In this document: positions 41,349 through 50,185 of the stretch, piece after piece
Layout: every line of letters begins with the position of its first letter
Numbering within the stretch: the first letter of the stretch is position 1
Origin: an uncultured Campylobacter sp.
GTDB lineage: Bacteria; Campylobacterota; Campylobacteria; Campylobacterales; Campylobacteraceae
Assembly (NCBI RefSeq): GCF_938041645.1
Contig: NZ_CALIST010000059.1
Coordinates: 1-51,013, forward strand
DNA: 51,013 nt
Direction of reading: 5' to 3'
The notes under the pieces: model-generated
What the model was told of the DNA's origin: nothing
The model's database searches: none
What the model saw: the letters and a program-made list of their open reading frames with translations, nothing else
Program-made: the position numbers and the translations under genes

Positions 41349-41654
41349 CTAAAATCGCCCCAGAGCCTCTTTGACGTGATCCTCTGCCATATCGATATTC
41401 CACATCGGCTCAAAGACGAGATCAATCTCTACCTCGCCGATACCTTCCACGCTCTCGGCACCCGCGCGCACCCATTCCACCATCATCTCGTGTAGCGGGC
41501 ACGACTGAGTCGATAGCGTCATCGTGACTTTGGCGTTGTTTTTGTCGTCCACGGCGACATCATAAATGAGCCCCAGCGACACGACGTCAAAGCCCACCTC
41601 GGGGTCCACTACGGCGCGAAGCGCGTCGTAAATTTGCTCCTTCGTTACTTTCAT
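41349..41654 (-). CDS. DUF59 (MIP18/SufT/PaaD-like) protein
   Basis: The product has 101 residues. TKEQIYDALRAVVDPEVGFDVVSLGLIYDV is the classic DUF59 start, with DPE and the hydrophobic GLIY. It is followed by VTMTLSTQSCPLHEMMVEWV, which contains the conserved cysteine in S-C-P-L. DUF59 proteins act in iron-sulfur or metal-centre assembly (SufT, PaaD, the eukaryotic MIP18). Here the gene overlaps the upstream membrane-protein gene by four bases and is not near other suf/nif genes, so its client is probably in this small operon. Confidence 0.9.
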   Translation of the reverse strand: MKVTKEQIYDALRAVVDPEVGFDVVSLGLIYDVAVDDKNNAKVTMTLSTQSCPLHEMMVEWVRAGAESVEGIGEVEIDLVFEPMWNIDMAEDHVKEALGRF

Positions 41655-42826
41655 TTTTCCTCTCCGAATTTTATGTAGTTAAAGATATTTACGATGTTAA
41701 TTAGCACCAAAATTATGCTTGCCGCTTGCAAGATCACCGCAGGCGTTAGCGCTCCGAAGCTCGCGCACGCAAGCGCTAAGACGTTCGGCACGCAGGCTGC
41801 GTAGGCGATCTTTTTGATTATCATATCCTCTAGCATAGGGATTTTGCGCTTGCCGACGAAGGGCGAGACGTAGTGATACCAGATGAGAAAGGGTGCGATT
41901 TTATAAAGGTGCGCGACGATGAAGGCGAACAAAAAGCCGTATAGCAGCCAAAACGCCACCGCATCCGCGCGACTTGCGAGCCAAAATGCCGCGCTAAATC
42001 CCAAGGCCGCCAGCGAGATATAGACGTTTAAATTCCAATAATCGATCGCTTTTCGCACCCGCTTGGCTAGGATATAGATCGCCTGAGCCGCAAAGCTCGC
42101 AAGCGCGGCAAAGGCGATGAAAATTCCAAAATCTTTTAGTAAAAACGGCCCTGCGAGCAGATACAGCGCCAGTGAAGCTTTTGCTAGCGCGAAGCTTAGA
42201 TCGTGCGCCAGACTAAACATCGGCAGCAGCACGCACGCAGCGCCTACGATGACGAAAAACACAAAGCCCAGCACGAAGTATATGTGATAGGATAAAATTT
42301 CCGAAAAATACACTCCGAAAATCTCCACGCCGCTAAGCGCTAGCACGAGGGCAAAGCCAAGGCTAATCCCTACTGCCAAAAACGCAGCCGAGATCGCAAG
42401 CGCTACAGCGGGGAAGCTCCATTTGGGCGTGCCGATGAAGCTTAGCGCGTAGCAGATCGTAAAATAAAATAGGCTAAGCAGCAAAACGCCGCCGCCTGCG
42501 TGCATCAAAGGGATGCTTGAAAGCAGCAATCCCGCGCTTAGCAGCGCCACGCCCGCGCTATAGGCGAGGAGATTTAAAAACGCAAATTTGACGGTGAAAA
42601 ATTCCTTTTGGATGATGACGGAGGTGAGCTGATAGAGCGCTCCGATGATTATGCTGATTACAAATCCCAGCAAAAATACGTGAAAAAAGCTCGCCGTCTG
42701 CGGCGCCTGGATCACGCCGAAATCGGCCTTTAAAAAGCTCGCCGCGCTTAGCAGCAAAAAGATAAAGCCGCAGATGAAATAGCCGCCTACGATGCGAAAC
42801 GGCGGCGAAAAGGTCGTGATATTCAT
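41651..42826 (-). CDS. Polytopic membrane protein, heme-copper-oxidase-I/NnrS-like
   Basis: The product has 391 residues and about eleven hydrophobic helices. Histidines recur in similar contexts: HVFLLGFVISIIIGALYQL with His at 49, HIYFVLGFVFFVIVGAACVL near 182, and HLYKIAPFLIWYHYVSPF near 305. The H-x3-LGF-V-x3-I-x-G pattern is repeated within the protein and is the kind seen in heme-copper-oxidase-I-like and NnrS-like membrane proteins. These proteins bind heme/copper and are linked to NO metabolism. The flanking genes (DUF2249 upstream, DUF59 downstream) point the same way. I do not recognise a named gene. The function is inference. Confidence 0.8.
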   Translation of the reverse strand: MNITTFSPPFRIVGGYFICGFIFLLLSAASFLKADFGVIQAPQTASFFHVFLLGFVISIIIGALYQLTSVIIQKEFFTVKFAFLNLLAYSAGVALLSAGLLLSSIPLMHAGGGVLLLSLFYFTICYALSFIGTPKWSFPAVALAISAAFLAVGISLGFALVLALSGVEIFGVYFSEILSYHIYFVLGFVFFVIVGAACVLLPMFSLAHDLSFALAKASLALYLLAGPFLLKDFGIFIAFAALASFAAQAIYILAKRVRKAIDYWNLNVYISLAALGFSAAFWLASRADAVAFWLLYGFLFAFIVAHLYKIAPFLIWYHYVSPFVGKRKIPMLEDMIIKKIAYAACVPNVLALACASFGALTPAVILQAASIILVLINIVNIFNYIKFGEEK

Positions 42827-42843
42827 CTAAATTTTAAAGCCCT

Positions 42844-43188
42844 TTAGCCGTGGCACTTCGCGTCGGTATCGAAGCCCTCATTGACCGCGCCCGGTTTTAG
42901 GCTGATGGTGAGCTTGACCGCGTCGCCGTCCAGATCCTCGCGTGTAATGTCAAATTTAGACTCGATCTTTGGGATCAGCCCCATCGGGAATTTATGATTG
43001 ACCATGACGACCTTTTTGGTTTCGTCTTTTACGAAATTTAGCGCCACCAGCGCATTTACCATCGGCTCTGGCGGGATGCATTTGCGCGAATCAAAGCCGA
43101 TGTATTCCACGCCGCCCTGCGATTTTTTGTAAAATTTCACCGTAGCGCCCGCCGCGTCGAACTCCTGCCAGTCTGTGAAAAAATCCAT
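42844..43188 (-). CDS. DUF2249-type protein (TusA-like fold)
   Basis: The product has 114 residues. The core FDSRKCIPPEPMVNALVALNFVKDETKKVVMVNHKFPMGLIPKIESKF follows the DUF2249 pattern: D-x-R-x-x-PPEP, a helix, a strand with a conserved His, then the P-L/M-x-L-x-P loop. A Cys replaces the more common Gly/Leu before PPEP, and the C-terminus is CHG. DUF2249 domains occur in regulons for nitric oxide and denitrification, often with hemerythrin. It is the first gene of the minus-strand module, 17 bases ahead of the membrane-protein gene. AAAAAGGATCAAG precedes the ATG. Confidence 0.82.
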   Translation of the reverse strand: MDFFTDWQEFDAAGATVKFYKKSQGGVEYIGFDSRKCIPPEPMVNALVALNFVKDETKKVVMVNHKFPMGLIPKIESKFDITREDLDGDAVKLTISLKPGAVNEGFDTDAKCHG

Positions 43189-43332
43189 ACTTGATCCTTT
43201 TTTAAAATTTCGCGCGATTATATAGCAAATTTTAAAATTTTGAAATGAGGCAGGTCAAGTCCTATTCGGAATTTGTAAATTTAGCCGAATTTTAATACAC
43301 TACGTGTTAAAATTCTAAATCCGAGGACCATT
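43189..43332. promoter_or_regulatory. Divergent promoter region between DUF2249 module and polA
   Basis: A 144-base divergent spacer. On the plus strand a -10 TAAAAT lies at 43308-43313, 20 bases before the polA ATG, with GAGGA as ribosome binding site. An imperfect inverted repeat surrounds it: TTTTAATACAC (43290-43300), then TACGTG and TTAAAA, with CAC-TAC-GTG at the centre. It may be a regulator site. It does not match an Fnr-type consensus. Confidence 0.4.
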
Positions 43333-46149
43333 ATGCAGACCATCACGATCATCGATACGTTCGGCTTTTTTTTCAGGCTCTACTACGCTATGAGCGGGCT
43401 TAAAACAAAAGACGGCAAACCCAGCGGCATGGTGAGCGGGTTTGCGAGCTTCATCGCAAATCTTTCGAAGGAATTTAAGAGCGATTATATAATCTTCGCT
43501 ATGGATAGCAAGGGCAAGACCTTCCGCTCGGATATCGACCCGAATTACAAAACCAACCGCCAAGCCCCGCCGCCTGCACTTTTGCAACAGCTACCCGTCT
43601 GCATCGAGATGATCGAAAAGATGGGGCTTTACTCGCTCGGGCGCGAGGGCTACGAAGCGGACGATCTCATCGCAAGCGTCGTTAAAAAGCACGGCGCCAC
43701 GCATAAAATCAACATCGTTACCTCCGACAAGGACCTGTATCAGCTCATCGGCGAAAACGTTAAAATTTACAGCCACGGCAAAAAGATGCTTTACGGAAGA
43801 GACGAGTGTTTGCAGCGCTACGGCGTCTATCCCGAGCAGATCGTGGATTTTTTGGCGATCTGCGGCGACAGTGCCGATAATATCCCGGGCGTGCGGGGCA
43901 TCGGCGACAAGGGGGCGAAGAAGCTTTTGGACGAATGGGGCTCGCTCGATAGGATATATTCAAATTTAGACCGCCTGCCGCAAAACAAACAGCGCGAGTA
44001 TCTGATAGAGGGGAAGCAGAGCGCCTACATAAGCAAGCGCCTGGCTACTCTTTACGATGAGCTGGAAATCCCGCCTTTAGAGGATGCGAAATTTCCGCAG
44101 CAAAATCCGCTTTTTAAAATCCGCGAAATTTTAAAAGACTACGCGCTAAACAGACTGCTGTCCGCGTTAAGCCTGCAGGAGCAGAACGGACTTGATCTTT
44201 GGAGCGAGGGCAAAAGCGCGGGCGCAAAAAGCTCCGTTTTGGGCGCGGGCGGGAAGGGCACGGGCGCAGAGCCGTCTCGCGGCGGCTCTATCTTGGACGC
44301 TGCTGTAGGGGGGCTAGACGGGCAAAATTCTATCCCTAGCGGCTCCGCTTGCGGCGGACAAAATTCCGAGCGCGCTTTTAAAACGCCCTTTGAGCCCATT
44401 TGTATCACCGATGCCGCGGAGCTTGCGAGGCTGTGTGAAGGCGTCAGCGCCGAGACCTTGGTGAGCTTCGATACGGAAACCACTAGCGTCGATAGCAAGA
44501 GCGCCAAGATCGTGGGCTTTTCGTTTGCGTTTAACGAGGAGCGCGCCTACTACGTCCCGCTCGCGCATAGCTATTTGGGCGCTCCTGCTCAAATTTCTTC
44601 GGACGCGGCAAAGGCCGCGATCGGCTCGCTGTTTCGCGGATATGTCGTGGGGCAAAATTTAAAATACGATTTTGAGATCGTGAAAAATAATTTTAATATC
44701 GAGCCTGCTGCGCGCTTTGCCGATACGATGGTGCTAGCGTGGCTGCTCGATCCCGCAAACGCCGTGGGGATGGACTCTATCTCGCCGCGGTATCTGGGGT
44801 ATGAGACCGTGCATTTCGGCGACGTCGTCAAAAAGGGCGAGACCTTCGCCTCCGTGGAGCTGGACGCCGCTACGATCTATGCGAGCGAGGATGCGTGGGT
44901 GACGCTGAGGCTGTATTTTAAACTCAAACAGCTGCTCGAACCCGCGCTTTTTAAGCTCGCGCAAGAGCTTGAGTTCCCGTTCGTGCGGGTGCTTTGGCAG
45001 ATGCAAAGATGCGGCATCAAGATCGACGCGGAGATGATAAAGCGCCTTATCGCGCGCAACGAAAAGTCCCTGCGAGCGCTCACGGATGAAATTTACGAGC
45101 TTTGCGGCGAGCAGTTTAATATCAACTCTCCCGCTCAGCTCGGCGCCGTGCTTTTCGAGCGGCTTGGGCTTCCTGCGGCGAAGCGCACTAAGACTGGCTA
45201 CAGCACCGACGAAAGCGTACTGAAGGATCTTACGGCGCTGCATCCCGCGGTGGGTAAAATTTTAGACTATCGCGAGCTGTTTAAGCTGCAAAGCACCTAC
45301 TGCGAGCCGCTGCTACAGCTTGCCCTTGCAGATCCGCAAAACCGCGTCAGATCGAATTTCTTGCAGACCGGCACGGCTACCGGGCGGCTAGCGAGCAAAA
45401 ATCCGAACCTACAAAATATCCCCGCGCGCGGCACGTTTGCGAAGGACGTGCGGGACTGCTTCCTAGCAGAGGGGGGCTACTCGCTGATCTCGCTTGATTA
45501 CTCGCAGATCGAGCTGCGCCTGCTCGCGCACTTTTCGCGCGATCCTGCGCTTTTGGCGGCGTTTATGGCGGATGAGGACATTCACGCGCGCACGGCGATC
45601 AGTATTTTCGGCGACGCGCAGCCCGCGCACCGCACGATCGCAAAGAGCATAAATTTCGGCCTCATCTACGGCATGGGCGCGGGCAAGCTAAGCGACAGCC
45701 TGGGCATCGCGCGCGCCGAGGCGAAGGGCTATATCGAGCGCTATTTCGCGGCGTTTTCTACGATCAAGGAATTTTTGCAGAGCATAAAATCGGACGCGAA
45801 AGCAGATGGCTACGTAAGCACGCTTTTTGGGCGCAGGCGCTACTTCGATTTCGCAAACGCGCGCAACAACATGGTCTATGCGAGCTACGAGCGCGAGGCG
45901 GTGAATACGAAATTTCAAGGCTCCGCAGCCGACATCATCAAAAAGGCGATGGTTGAGATTTCGCCGCTACTAAGTGGCGAGGCGCGGCTGATATTGCAGA
46001 TCCACGACGAGCTGATCTTCGAGGTGCGGGACGATTTGGCGCAGAGCTTCGGTGAGCGCGCGCAGGAGATAATGCAAAGCGCGGCGAGCCTAAACGTGCC
46101 TTTAAAGACGAGCCTAAACATCGCCAAGCGCTGGGGCGAGCTGAAATAG
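43333..46149 (+). CDS. polA: DNA polymerase I
   Basis: The product has 938 residues. The 5'-3' exonuclease domain occupies about 1-285 (IIDTFGFFFRLYYAM, GYEADDLIASV, TSDKDLYQLI, DSADNIPGVRGIGDKGAKKLL). Residues ~297-345 form a Gly/Ser/Ala-rich linker that is absent in compact homologues. The 3'-5' proofreading domain keeps its acidic residues (FDTETTS with Asp380 and Glu382, and YASEDAW). The polymerase core has motif A around LDYSQIELRLLAHF (Asp722), the O-helix region (RTIAKSINFGLIYGMGAGKL), and motif C QIHDELIFEV (Asp892). It is a complete three-activity enzyme. It stands alone, divergent from the DUF2249 module. Confidence 0.97.
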   Translation: MQTITIIDTFGFFFRLYYAMSGLKTKDGKPSGMVSGFASFIANLSKEFKSDYIIFAMDSKGKTFRSDIDPNYKTNRQAPPPALLQQLPVCIEMIEKMGLYSLGREGYEADDLIASVVKKHGATHKINIVTSDKDLYQLIGENVKIYSHGKKMLYGRDECLQRYGVYPEQIVDFLAICGDSADNIPGVRGIGDKGAKKLLDEWGSLDRIYSNLDRLPQNKQREYLIEGKQSAYISKRLATLYDELEIPPLEDAKFPQQNPLFKIREILKDYALNRLLSALSLQEQNGLDLWSEGKSAGAKSSVLGAGGKGTGAEPSRGGSILDAAVGGLDGQNSIPSGSACGGQNSERAFKTPFEPICITDAAELARLCEGVSAETLVSFDTETTSVDSKSAKIVGFSFAFNEERAYYVPLAHSYLGAPAQISSDAAKAAIGSLFRGYVVGQNLKYDFEIVKNNFNIEPAARFADTMVLAWLLDPANAVGMDSISPRYLGYETVHFGDVVKKGETFASVELDAATIYASEDAWVTLRLYFKLKQLLEPALFKLAQELEFPFVRVLWQMQRCGIKIDAEMIKRLIARNEKSLRALTDEIYELCGEQFNINSPAQLGAVLFERLGLPAAKRTKTGYSTDESVLKDLTALHPAVGKILDYRELFKLQSTYCEPLLQLALADPQNRVRSNFLQTGTATGRLASKNPNLQNIPARGTFAKDVRDCFLAEGGYSLISLDYSQIELRLLAHFSRDPALLAAFMADEDIHARTAISIFGDAQPAHRTIAKSINFGLIYGMGAGKLSDSLGIARAEAKGYIERYFAAFSTIKEFLQSIKSDAKADGYVSTLFGRRRYFDFANARNNMVYASYEREAVNTKFQGSAADIIKKAMVEISPLLSGEARLILQIHDELIFEVRDDLAQSFGERAQEIMQSAASLNVPLKTSLNIAKRWGELK

Positions 46150-46781
46150 CTACGCTAAATTTAAAGCGCGGCTAAAATTTAAGTGGAATTTAAACGGCGC
46201 GCGGAATTTTAAATTTTGAGCAGGACGGAGCCTAAATTTGCTCGTTTGATAAATTTGATTGCTCTAAATTTAGACCGAGCAGTTGGCGTGGTGCGGCACA
46301 GATCCGCCGCCGTCTTTAAATTTTTGATTAAATTTAAGCTCTTCGCTCGGCAATATCAAACGGCGGTTAGATAGATTTATCCGAATTAAATTTAAACAAT
46401 GTGTTTTAGCAAGAGGTCTAGATAAATTTTGCCGTGCGTATAAATTAAAATTTCATTTCAACGACGTAGTGACGGAATTTTTAAATTTAAATTTTACGCA
46501 AAGCCGCGCGCCGTGTGAAATTTAACGAGTGAAAATTCATGCAAAATTTAGCCCGCGAAAAATAGACATAGGCTTTGCAAAAAGGAATTTTTAGAAAATG
46601 AAATGATCGGTAGGAGGTCTTTTTAAGCCCGCCTGCGCGCTGGTCCGTAAAAACCGGCGCCCTTATAGCCTCACGAGCGAAGCTATAAGGATTTCGGACT
46701 AAATTTTGGCATGAATTCTGCGCGCGTAAATTTTACAAGCCTGTATAGAAATTTCGCGAGCTTGCGCAAATTTCGTGCCGC
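46150..46781. other. Intergenic region of ~630 bp with one strong hairpin, no gene
   Basis: The region is AT-rich with many AAATTT words and no plausible frame, and lies between convergent polA and the minus-strand sulfur gene cluster. The one structured element is a hairpin at 46643-46699, listed separately. GGTAGGAGGTC near 46610 looks like a ribosome binding site but has no start codon behind it. Confidence 0.5.
46643..46699. ncRNA. Two-tier hairpin, candidate structured RNA or terminator
   Basis: An inner perfect 9-bp stem, CCTTATAGC (46661-46669) with GCTATAAGG (46682-46690), has a 12-base loop. It is enclosed by outer arms GTCCG (46643-46647) and CGGAC (46695-46699). There is no T tract beside the inner stem on the plus strand. 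It could terminate the minus-strand gene cluster ending at 46782, be a dispersed repeat, or be a small RNA. Confidence 0.35.
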
Positions 46782-47918
46782 CTATTTTTTAGATTTTTCT
46801 AGCGCGGCGGCAAGGTCCGCTATGAGATCGTCCGCGTTTTCGATGCCTATGGCTAGGCGCAGCAAATTTTGACTGATGCCGATGCGCTCTTGTAGCTCGC
46901 GCGGATAGCTCTCGTGCGTCATCGACGCGGGGTGGCAGATCAGGCTCTCCACGCCGCCCAGGCTCACGGCTAGATCAAATAGCTCAAGGCTACGCGCGAA
47001 GGTTTTATAGTCGTATTGCGGCTTAAGCACTATCGAGATGACCGCTCCGATGCCGCTAGCTTGGCGATCTTGTATCTTTTTCTCGCTCTCAGAATGCGAG
47101 CCTGCAAAATTTACCGCCTCTACCGCAGGATTGCCGCGTAAAAATTCTATTATCTTTAGCGTATTTTCGCTCTGGCGGTCGAAGCGCACGCTTAGCGTTT
47201 TAAGCCCACGTATTAGAGAATACGCGTCGGTAGGCGATAGCGTCGCGCCCAGAGTGTTTTTCATAAACTGAATTCTTGCGGCAAGCTCGTCATCGTTCGT
47301 CGTAACGATGCCGGCGATTAGATCGGCATGCCCGCCTATGTATTTGGTCGCGCTATAAACCACGACGTCTGCGCCGTGCTCTAGCGGGCGCTGATAATAT
47401 GGGGTCAAAAAGGTATTATCCATCACCACAAGCGCACCGTTTTTATGCGCGAGCTCGCTGATGCGCTCAATATTGGTTACTCGCAAAAGTGGATTTGATG
47501 GCGTCTCGATGAACACCATTTTAACGTCGCTTGGAATTTCGGTGATCAAATTTAGATCATCCACCAAGTCGTAATTGATCCCTTGATTTTTAAAAATCCC
47601 GCTTACGTAGCGATAGGTACCGCCGTAGACGTTGTTATTTAGCAGCACGCGATCGCCGCTTTTAAGTAGTGCAAACGCAGCGCTCGTAGCCGCCATACCC
47701 GAGGCTAGCGCGAAGGCGTATTTGCTACCTTCAAATTTTGCAAAAAGCTCTTCAAAAGCGTTGCGCGTAGGATTTGCGCCGCGCGAATAGGCGTATTTGC
47801 CGAAATCATCCAGGCTTTCTTGCACGAAGGTGCTGGCTAGATATATCGGCGGAATCACCGCGTTGTGGGGGTTGGACTTGGCCTCTATGCCCTTTACGAT
47901 TAGGGTATCTATTTTCAT
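46782..47918 (-). CDS. Cys/Met metabolism PLP enzyme (cystathionine gamma-synthase/beta-lyase type)
   Basis: A cytoplasmic PLP enzyme of 378 residues. KYAYSRGANPTRNAFEELFA, ALASGMAATSAAFALL (PLP phosphate contact) and VVYSATKYIGGHADLIAG with the PLP-binding lysine are diagnostic. So are ETPSNPLLRVTNI and SLGGVESLICHPASMTH with the substrate-binding motif. MetB, MetC and related gamma-lyases cannot be separated by these motifs. The gene sits 25 bases behind an amino-acid ABC transporter operon, so degradation or transsulfuration of an imported sulfur amino acid is likely. AAGGAGAAAAG precedes the ATG. Confidence 0.92.
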   Translation of the reverse strand: MKIDTLIVKGIEAKSNPHNAVIPPIYLASTFVQESLDDFGKYAYSRGANPTRNAFEELFAKFEGSKYAFALASGMAATSAAFALLKSGDRVLLNNNVYGGTYRYVSGIFKNQGINYDLVDDLNLITEIPSDVKMVFIETPSNPLLRVTNIERISELAHKNGALVVMDNTFLTPYYQRPLEHGADVVVYSATKYIGGHADLIAGIVTTNDDELAARIQFMKNTLGATLSPTDAYSLIRGLKTLSVRFDRQSENTLKIIEFLRGNPAVEAVNFAGSHSESEKKIQDRQASGIGAVISIVLKPQYDYKTFARSLELFDLAVSLGGVESLICHPASMTHESYPRELQERIGISQNLLRLAIGIENADDLIADLAAALEKSKK

Positions 47919-47943
47919 CTTTTCTCCTTGGAATTTAATGTAT

Positions 47944-48678
47944 TTAAAAGCTCATCGCTCCGATAAATTTAGCTATGCGCTCATCGCTGCTACCGAAGAA
48001 TTCCTCTGCGTCGCCGTCGAATGCGATAACTCCGCCGTCTAGGAATAAAATTCTATCTGCGATCTTGCGCGCAAAGCCCATATTGTGCGTGACGATGATA
48101 AGCGAGCGATCCTCTGCGGCAAGCTCGGCGATAGTCTTTAGCACCTGTGCCTCAAGCTCGGGATCAAGCGCGCTCGTAGGCTCGTCCAGCAGCAAAAACT
48201 CAGGCTGCATCGCAAGCGCCCGCGCGATCGCCACGCGCTGGCTCTGACCGCCGGAGAGGCGAGCCGGATACGCGCCAGCTTTATCCGCCATGCCGACCTT
48301 TTTTAGCAGCGCCATTGCATTTGCCTCGGCAAGCTCGCGTGGCTGCTTTAGCACGTGTACGGGTGCTTCGATGACGTTTTGCAAGACGTTGAGGTGCGGA
48401 AAGAGATTGAAGCTTTGAAAAACCATGCCCGTATGCGCGCGGAATGGATGATATTCGCTTGTTTTATGCTGAGCGTCGAAATTTATCTTAAACTCGCCTA
48501 GCTGTAGCTCGCCGCCGCTTGGAATTTCGAGCAGATTTATGCAGCGCAGCATCGTGGATTTGCCGGAGCCGGAGCTTCCTAAAATCACTGTCGTTTGCCC
48601 GTCGCGAAATTCTAAGCTTAGCCCATTTAGCACGACGTGATCGCCAAAGCACTTAGTTAAGTTCGTAAATTTTATCAT
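47944..48678 (-). CDS. Polar amino-acid ABC transporter ATPase
   Basis: A cytoplasmic ATPase of 244 residues energising the importer encoded upstream. Walker A is LGSSGSGKST, the Q-loop VFQSFNLFPH, the signature LSGGQSQRVAIARAL, Walker B LLLDEPTSALDPE and the switch His IIVTHNM. The frame extends 20 codons upstream, but ATG 48678 overlaps the permease stop as TGATG, which is the natural start. It belongs to the GlnQ/TcyC-like group. The downstream lyase suggests cystine or cysteine as substrate. Confidence 0.95.
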   Translation of the reverse strand: MIKFTNLTKCFGDHVVLNGLSLEFRDGQTTVILGSSGSGKSTMLRCINLLEIPSGGELQLGEFKINFDAQHKTSEYHPFRAHTGMVFQSFNLFPHLNVLQNVIEAPVHVLKQPRELAEANAMALLKKVGMADKAGAYPARLSGGQSQRVAIARALAMQPEFLLLDEPTSALDPELEAQVLKTIAELAAEDRSLIIVTHNMGFARKIADRILFLDGGVIAFDGDAEEFFGSSDERIAKFIGAMSF

Positions 48679-49346
48679 CACACAAACCTTGAAAATCGTC
48701 GCTCTAGCTTGGATTGTAAGAACGTAAGAAGGGTGCAAACTGCTAGATAAAATAGCGCCGCCAGTACGTATAACGTAAGCGGATCGAATGCCCGCGCAGC
48801 GATACGTTGAGCGACCATAAACATATCGACCATCGTAATCGAGGCTACGAGCGAAGTGTCTTTAAGCGTAGAGATAAATATATTTGATAGCGGCGGCAGC
48901 GATATGCGCGCTGCTTGCGGAGCGATAATGCGGCGCAGAATTTGAGCGTAGCTCATGCCTAAAGAGGTAGCCGCCTCCCATTGTCCCTTTGGCACTGATA
49001 GGATCGCAGCTCGCACCGCCTCTGAAGCGTAAGCGCCGATATTGAGGCTAAAGGTAATGATCGCAGCAGCCCAAACATCAAGTGTGATCCCGATGATTGG
49101 AAGCCCGAAATAGACGATAAAAAGCTGCACCAAAAGCGGAGTGCCGCGAAAAATCCAAATATAAATTTCGCTTAGCTGCTTTAAAATTTTAAAATTTGCG
49201 ATGCGTGCGACCGCCGTCAGCACCGCAAGCACGAGCCCGAGCAGAAATGAGATTATCGCAAGCGGGATCGTAACTTGCAGCAGGGCTAGCGCCATTGGCT
49301 CTAGCGAGCTGCTAACAAGCTCTAGAATTCTGCTTGTTTCGTTCAT
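48678..49346 (-). CDS. Polar amino-acid ABC transporter permease
   Basis: The product has 222 residues and about five membrane helices, with the EAA-type coupling region AAILSVPKGQWEAATSLGMSYAQILRRIIAPQA that docks on the ATPase. WIFRGTPLLVQLFIVYFGLP is the conserved RGTPLLVQ segment of the His/Glu/Gln/Arg permease family. A single permease presumably forms a homodimer. It overlaps the binding-protein gene upstream by four bases and the ATPase gene downstream by one. Confidence 0.95.
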   Translation of the reverse strand: MNETSRILELVSSSLEPMALALLQVTIPLAIISFLLGLVLAVLTAVARIANFKILKQLSEIYIWIFRGTPLLVQLFIVYFGLPIIGITLDVWAAAIITFSLNIGAYASEAVRAAILSVPKGQWEAATSLGMSYAQILRRIIAPQAARISLPPLSNIFISTLKDTSLVASITMVDMFMVAQRIAARAFDPLTLYVLAALFYLAVCTLLTFLQSKLERRFSRFV

Positions 49347-50092
49347 TCACTCACATCTTTGCCGAAATATTTAAGCGAAATTTCTTTTAGCTTGCCTTCG
49401 GCTTTGAGTTCGTTTAAGGCTTTGCTGATTTGATCTGCGAGCTCTTTATTGCCCTTTTGAACTATTACAGCGCTATAATCGACGTCTTTTAGCTTTGCAG
49501 CGATTTTAATCGGAGCGTCCGGGCGCTGCTTTAAAAAGTCGTAAAATACAGTATTATCGCGCACGACGGTATCTACGCGGCGAGCGATCAGTAGCTCCAT
49601 ACTTTTAGCGAAACTATCTACAGTTACGTTTTGCGCGCCGTATTTTTTAGCGACTTGCGCCCAGTTGCTGGTAGCGGAGTCTGCATTTTTCTTGCCTTTT
49701 AAATCCTCGAAGCTTTTAATGTCGTTGTTATCTTTATGCACGATGATAGCTCCGTAAACGACGGTGTAGGGCACTGAATATTCATATTTTTTCTTGCGCT
49801 CATCAGTAATGCTTACTTGATTAAACACAGCGTCTGCTTTGCCTGCATCAAATGCTGCAAGCATCGCATCCCAAGGCGCAGTTAGAAATTCTATTTTTAG
49901 ACCAAGCTTTTCGGCGACTGCGCGCGCGACATCTACGTCGTATCCTACGAGCTCATTTTTGTCGTTATAATACGAAAATGGCGAAAAAGTACCTTCCGTA
50001 GCTACTTTAAGCGTGCCTTCGCGTAGCGTTTTAGAGTTTGCGCCACATATTAAAAGCGCGCATGCAAGCAAAGTTTTTATTAAATTTTTCAT
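49343..50092 (-). CDS. Periplasmic amino-acid-binding protein (cystine-type), copy 1
   Basis: The product has 249 residues with a Sec signal peptide (MKNLIKTLLACALLICGANS). The solute-binding domain is of family 3: LKVATEGTFSPFSYYNDKNE, GYDVDVARAVAEKLGLKIEF, APWDAMLAAFDAGKADAV and NQVSITDERKKKY. A cysteine occurs before GANS but with Ile at -1, so it does not form a proper lipobox. Its closest relative in view is the paralogue at 50186-50929. It overlaps the permease by four bases and so is the dedicated partner. Confidence 0.94.
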   Translation of the reverse strand: MKNLIKTLLACALLICGANSKTLREGTLKVATEGTFSPFSYYNDKNELVGYDVDVARAVAEKLGLKIEFLTAPWDAMLAAFDAGKADAVFNQVSITDERKKKYEYSVPYTVVYGAIIVHKDNNDIKSFEDLKGKKNADSATSNWAQVAKKYGAQNVTVDSFAKSMELLIARRVDTVVRDNTVFYDFLKQRPDAPIKIAAKLKDVDYSAVIVQKGNKELADQISKALNELKAEGKLKEISLKYFGKDVSE

Positions 50093-50185
50093 AATTCCTC
50101 CAAAATTTTATGAGCGAAATTTAAAATGCAAAATTCCGCTCAGCTAAGTTTAAAATTCCACGCTTTAACTAAGCGGTCGTAGAAT

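Noticed and set aside
40678..41425. Several frames of 62 to 124 codons in the ppx-DUF59 spacer
   Set aside because: They overlap on both strands, are Arg/Ser-rich and derive from GC-rich or repetitive DNA.
48679..48738. Upstream extension of the ABC ATPase by 20 codons
   Set aside because: It lies inside the permease gene; ATG 48678 in TGATG is the usual coupled start.
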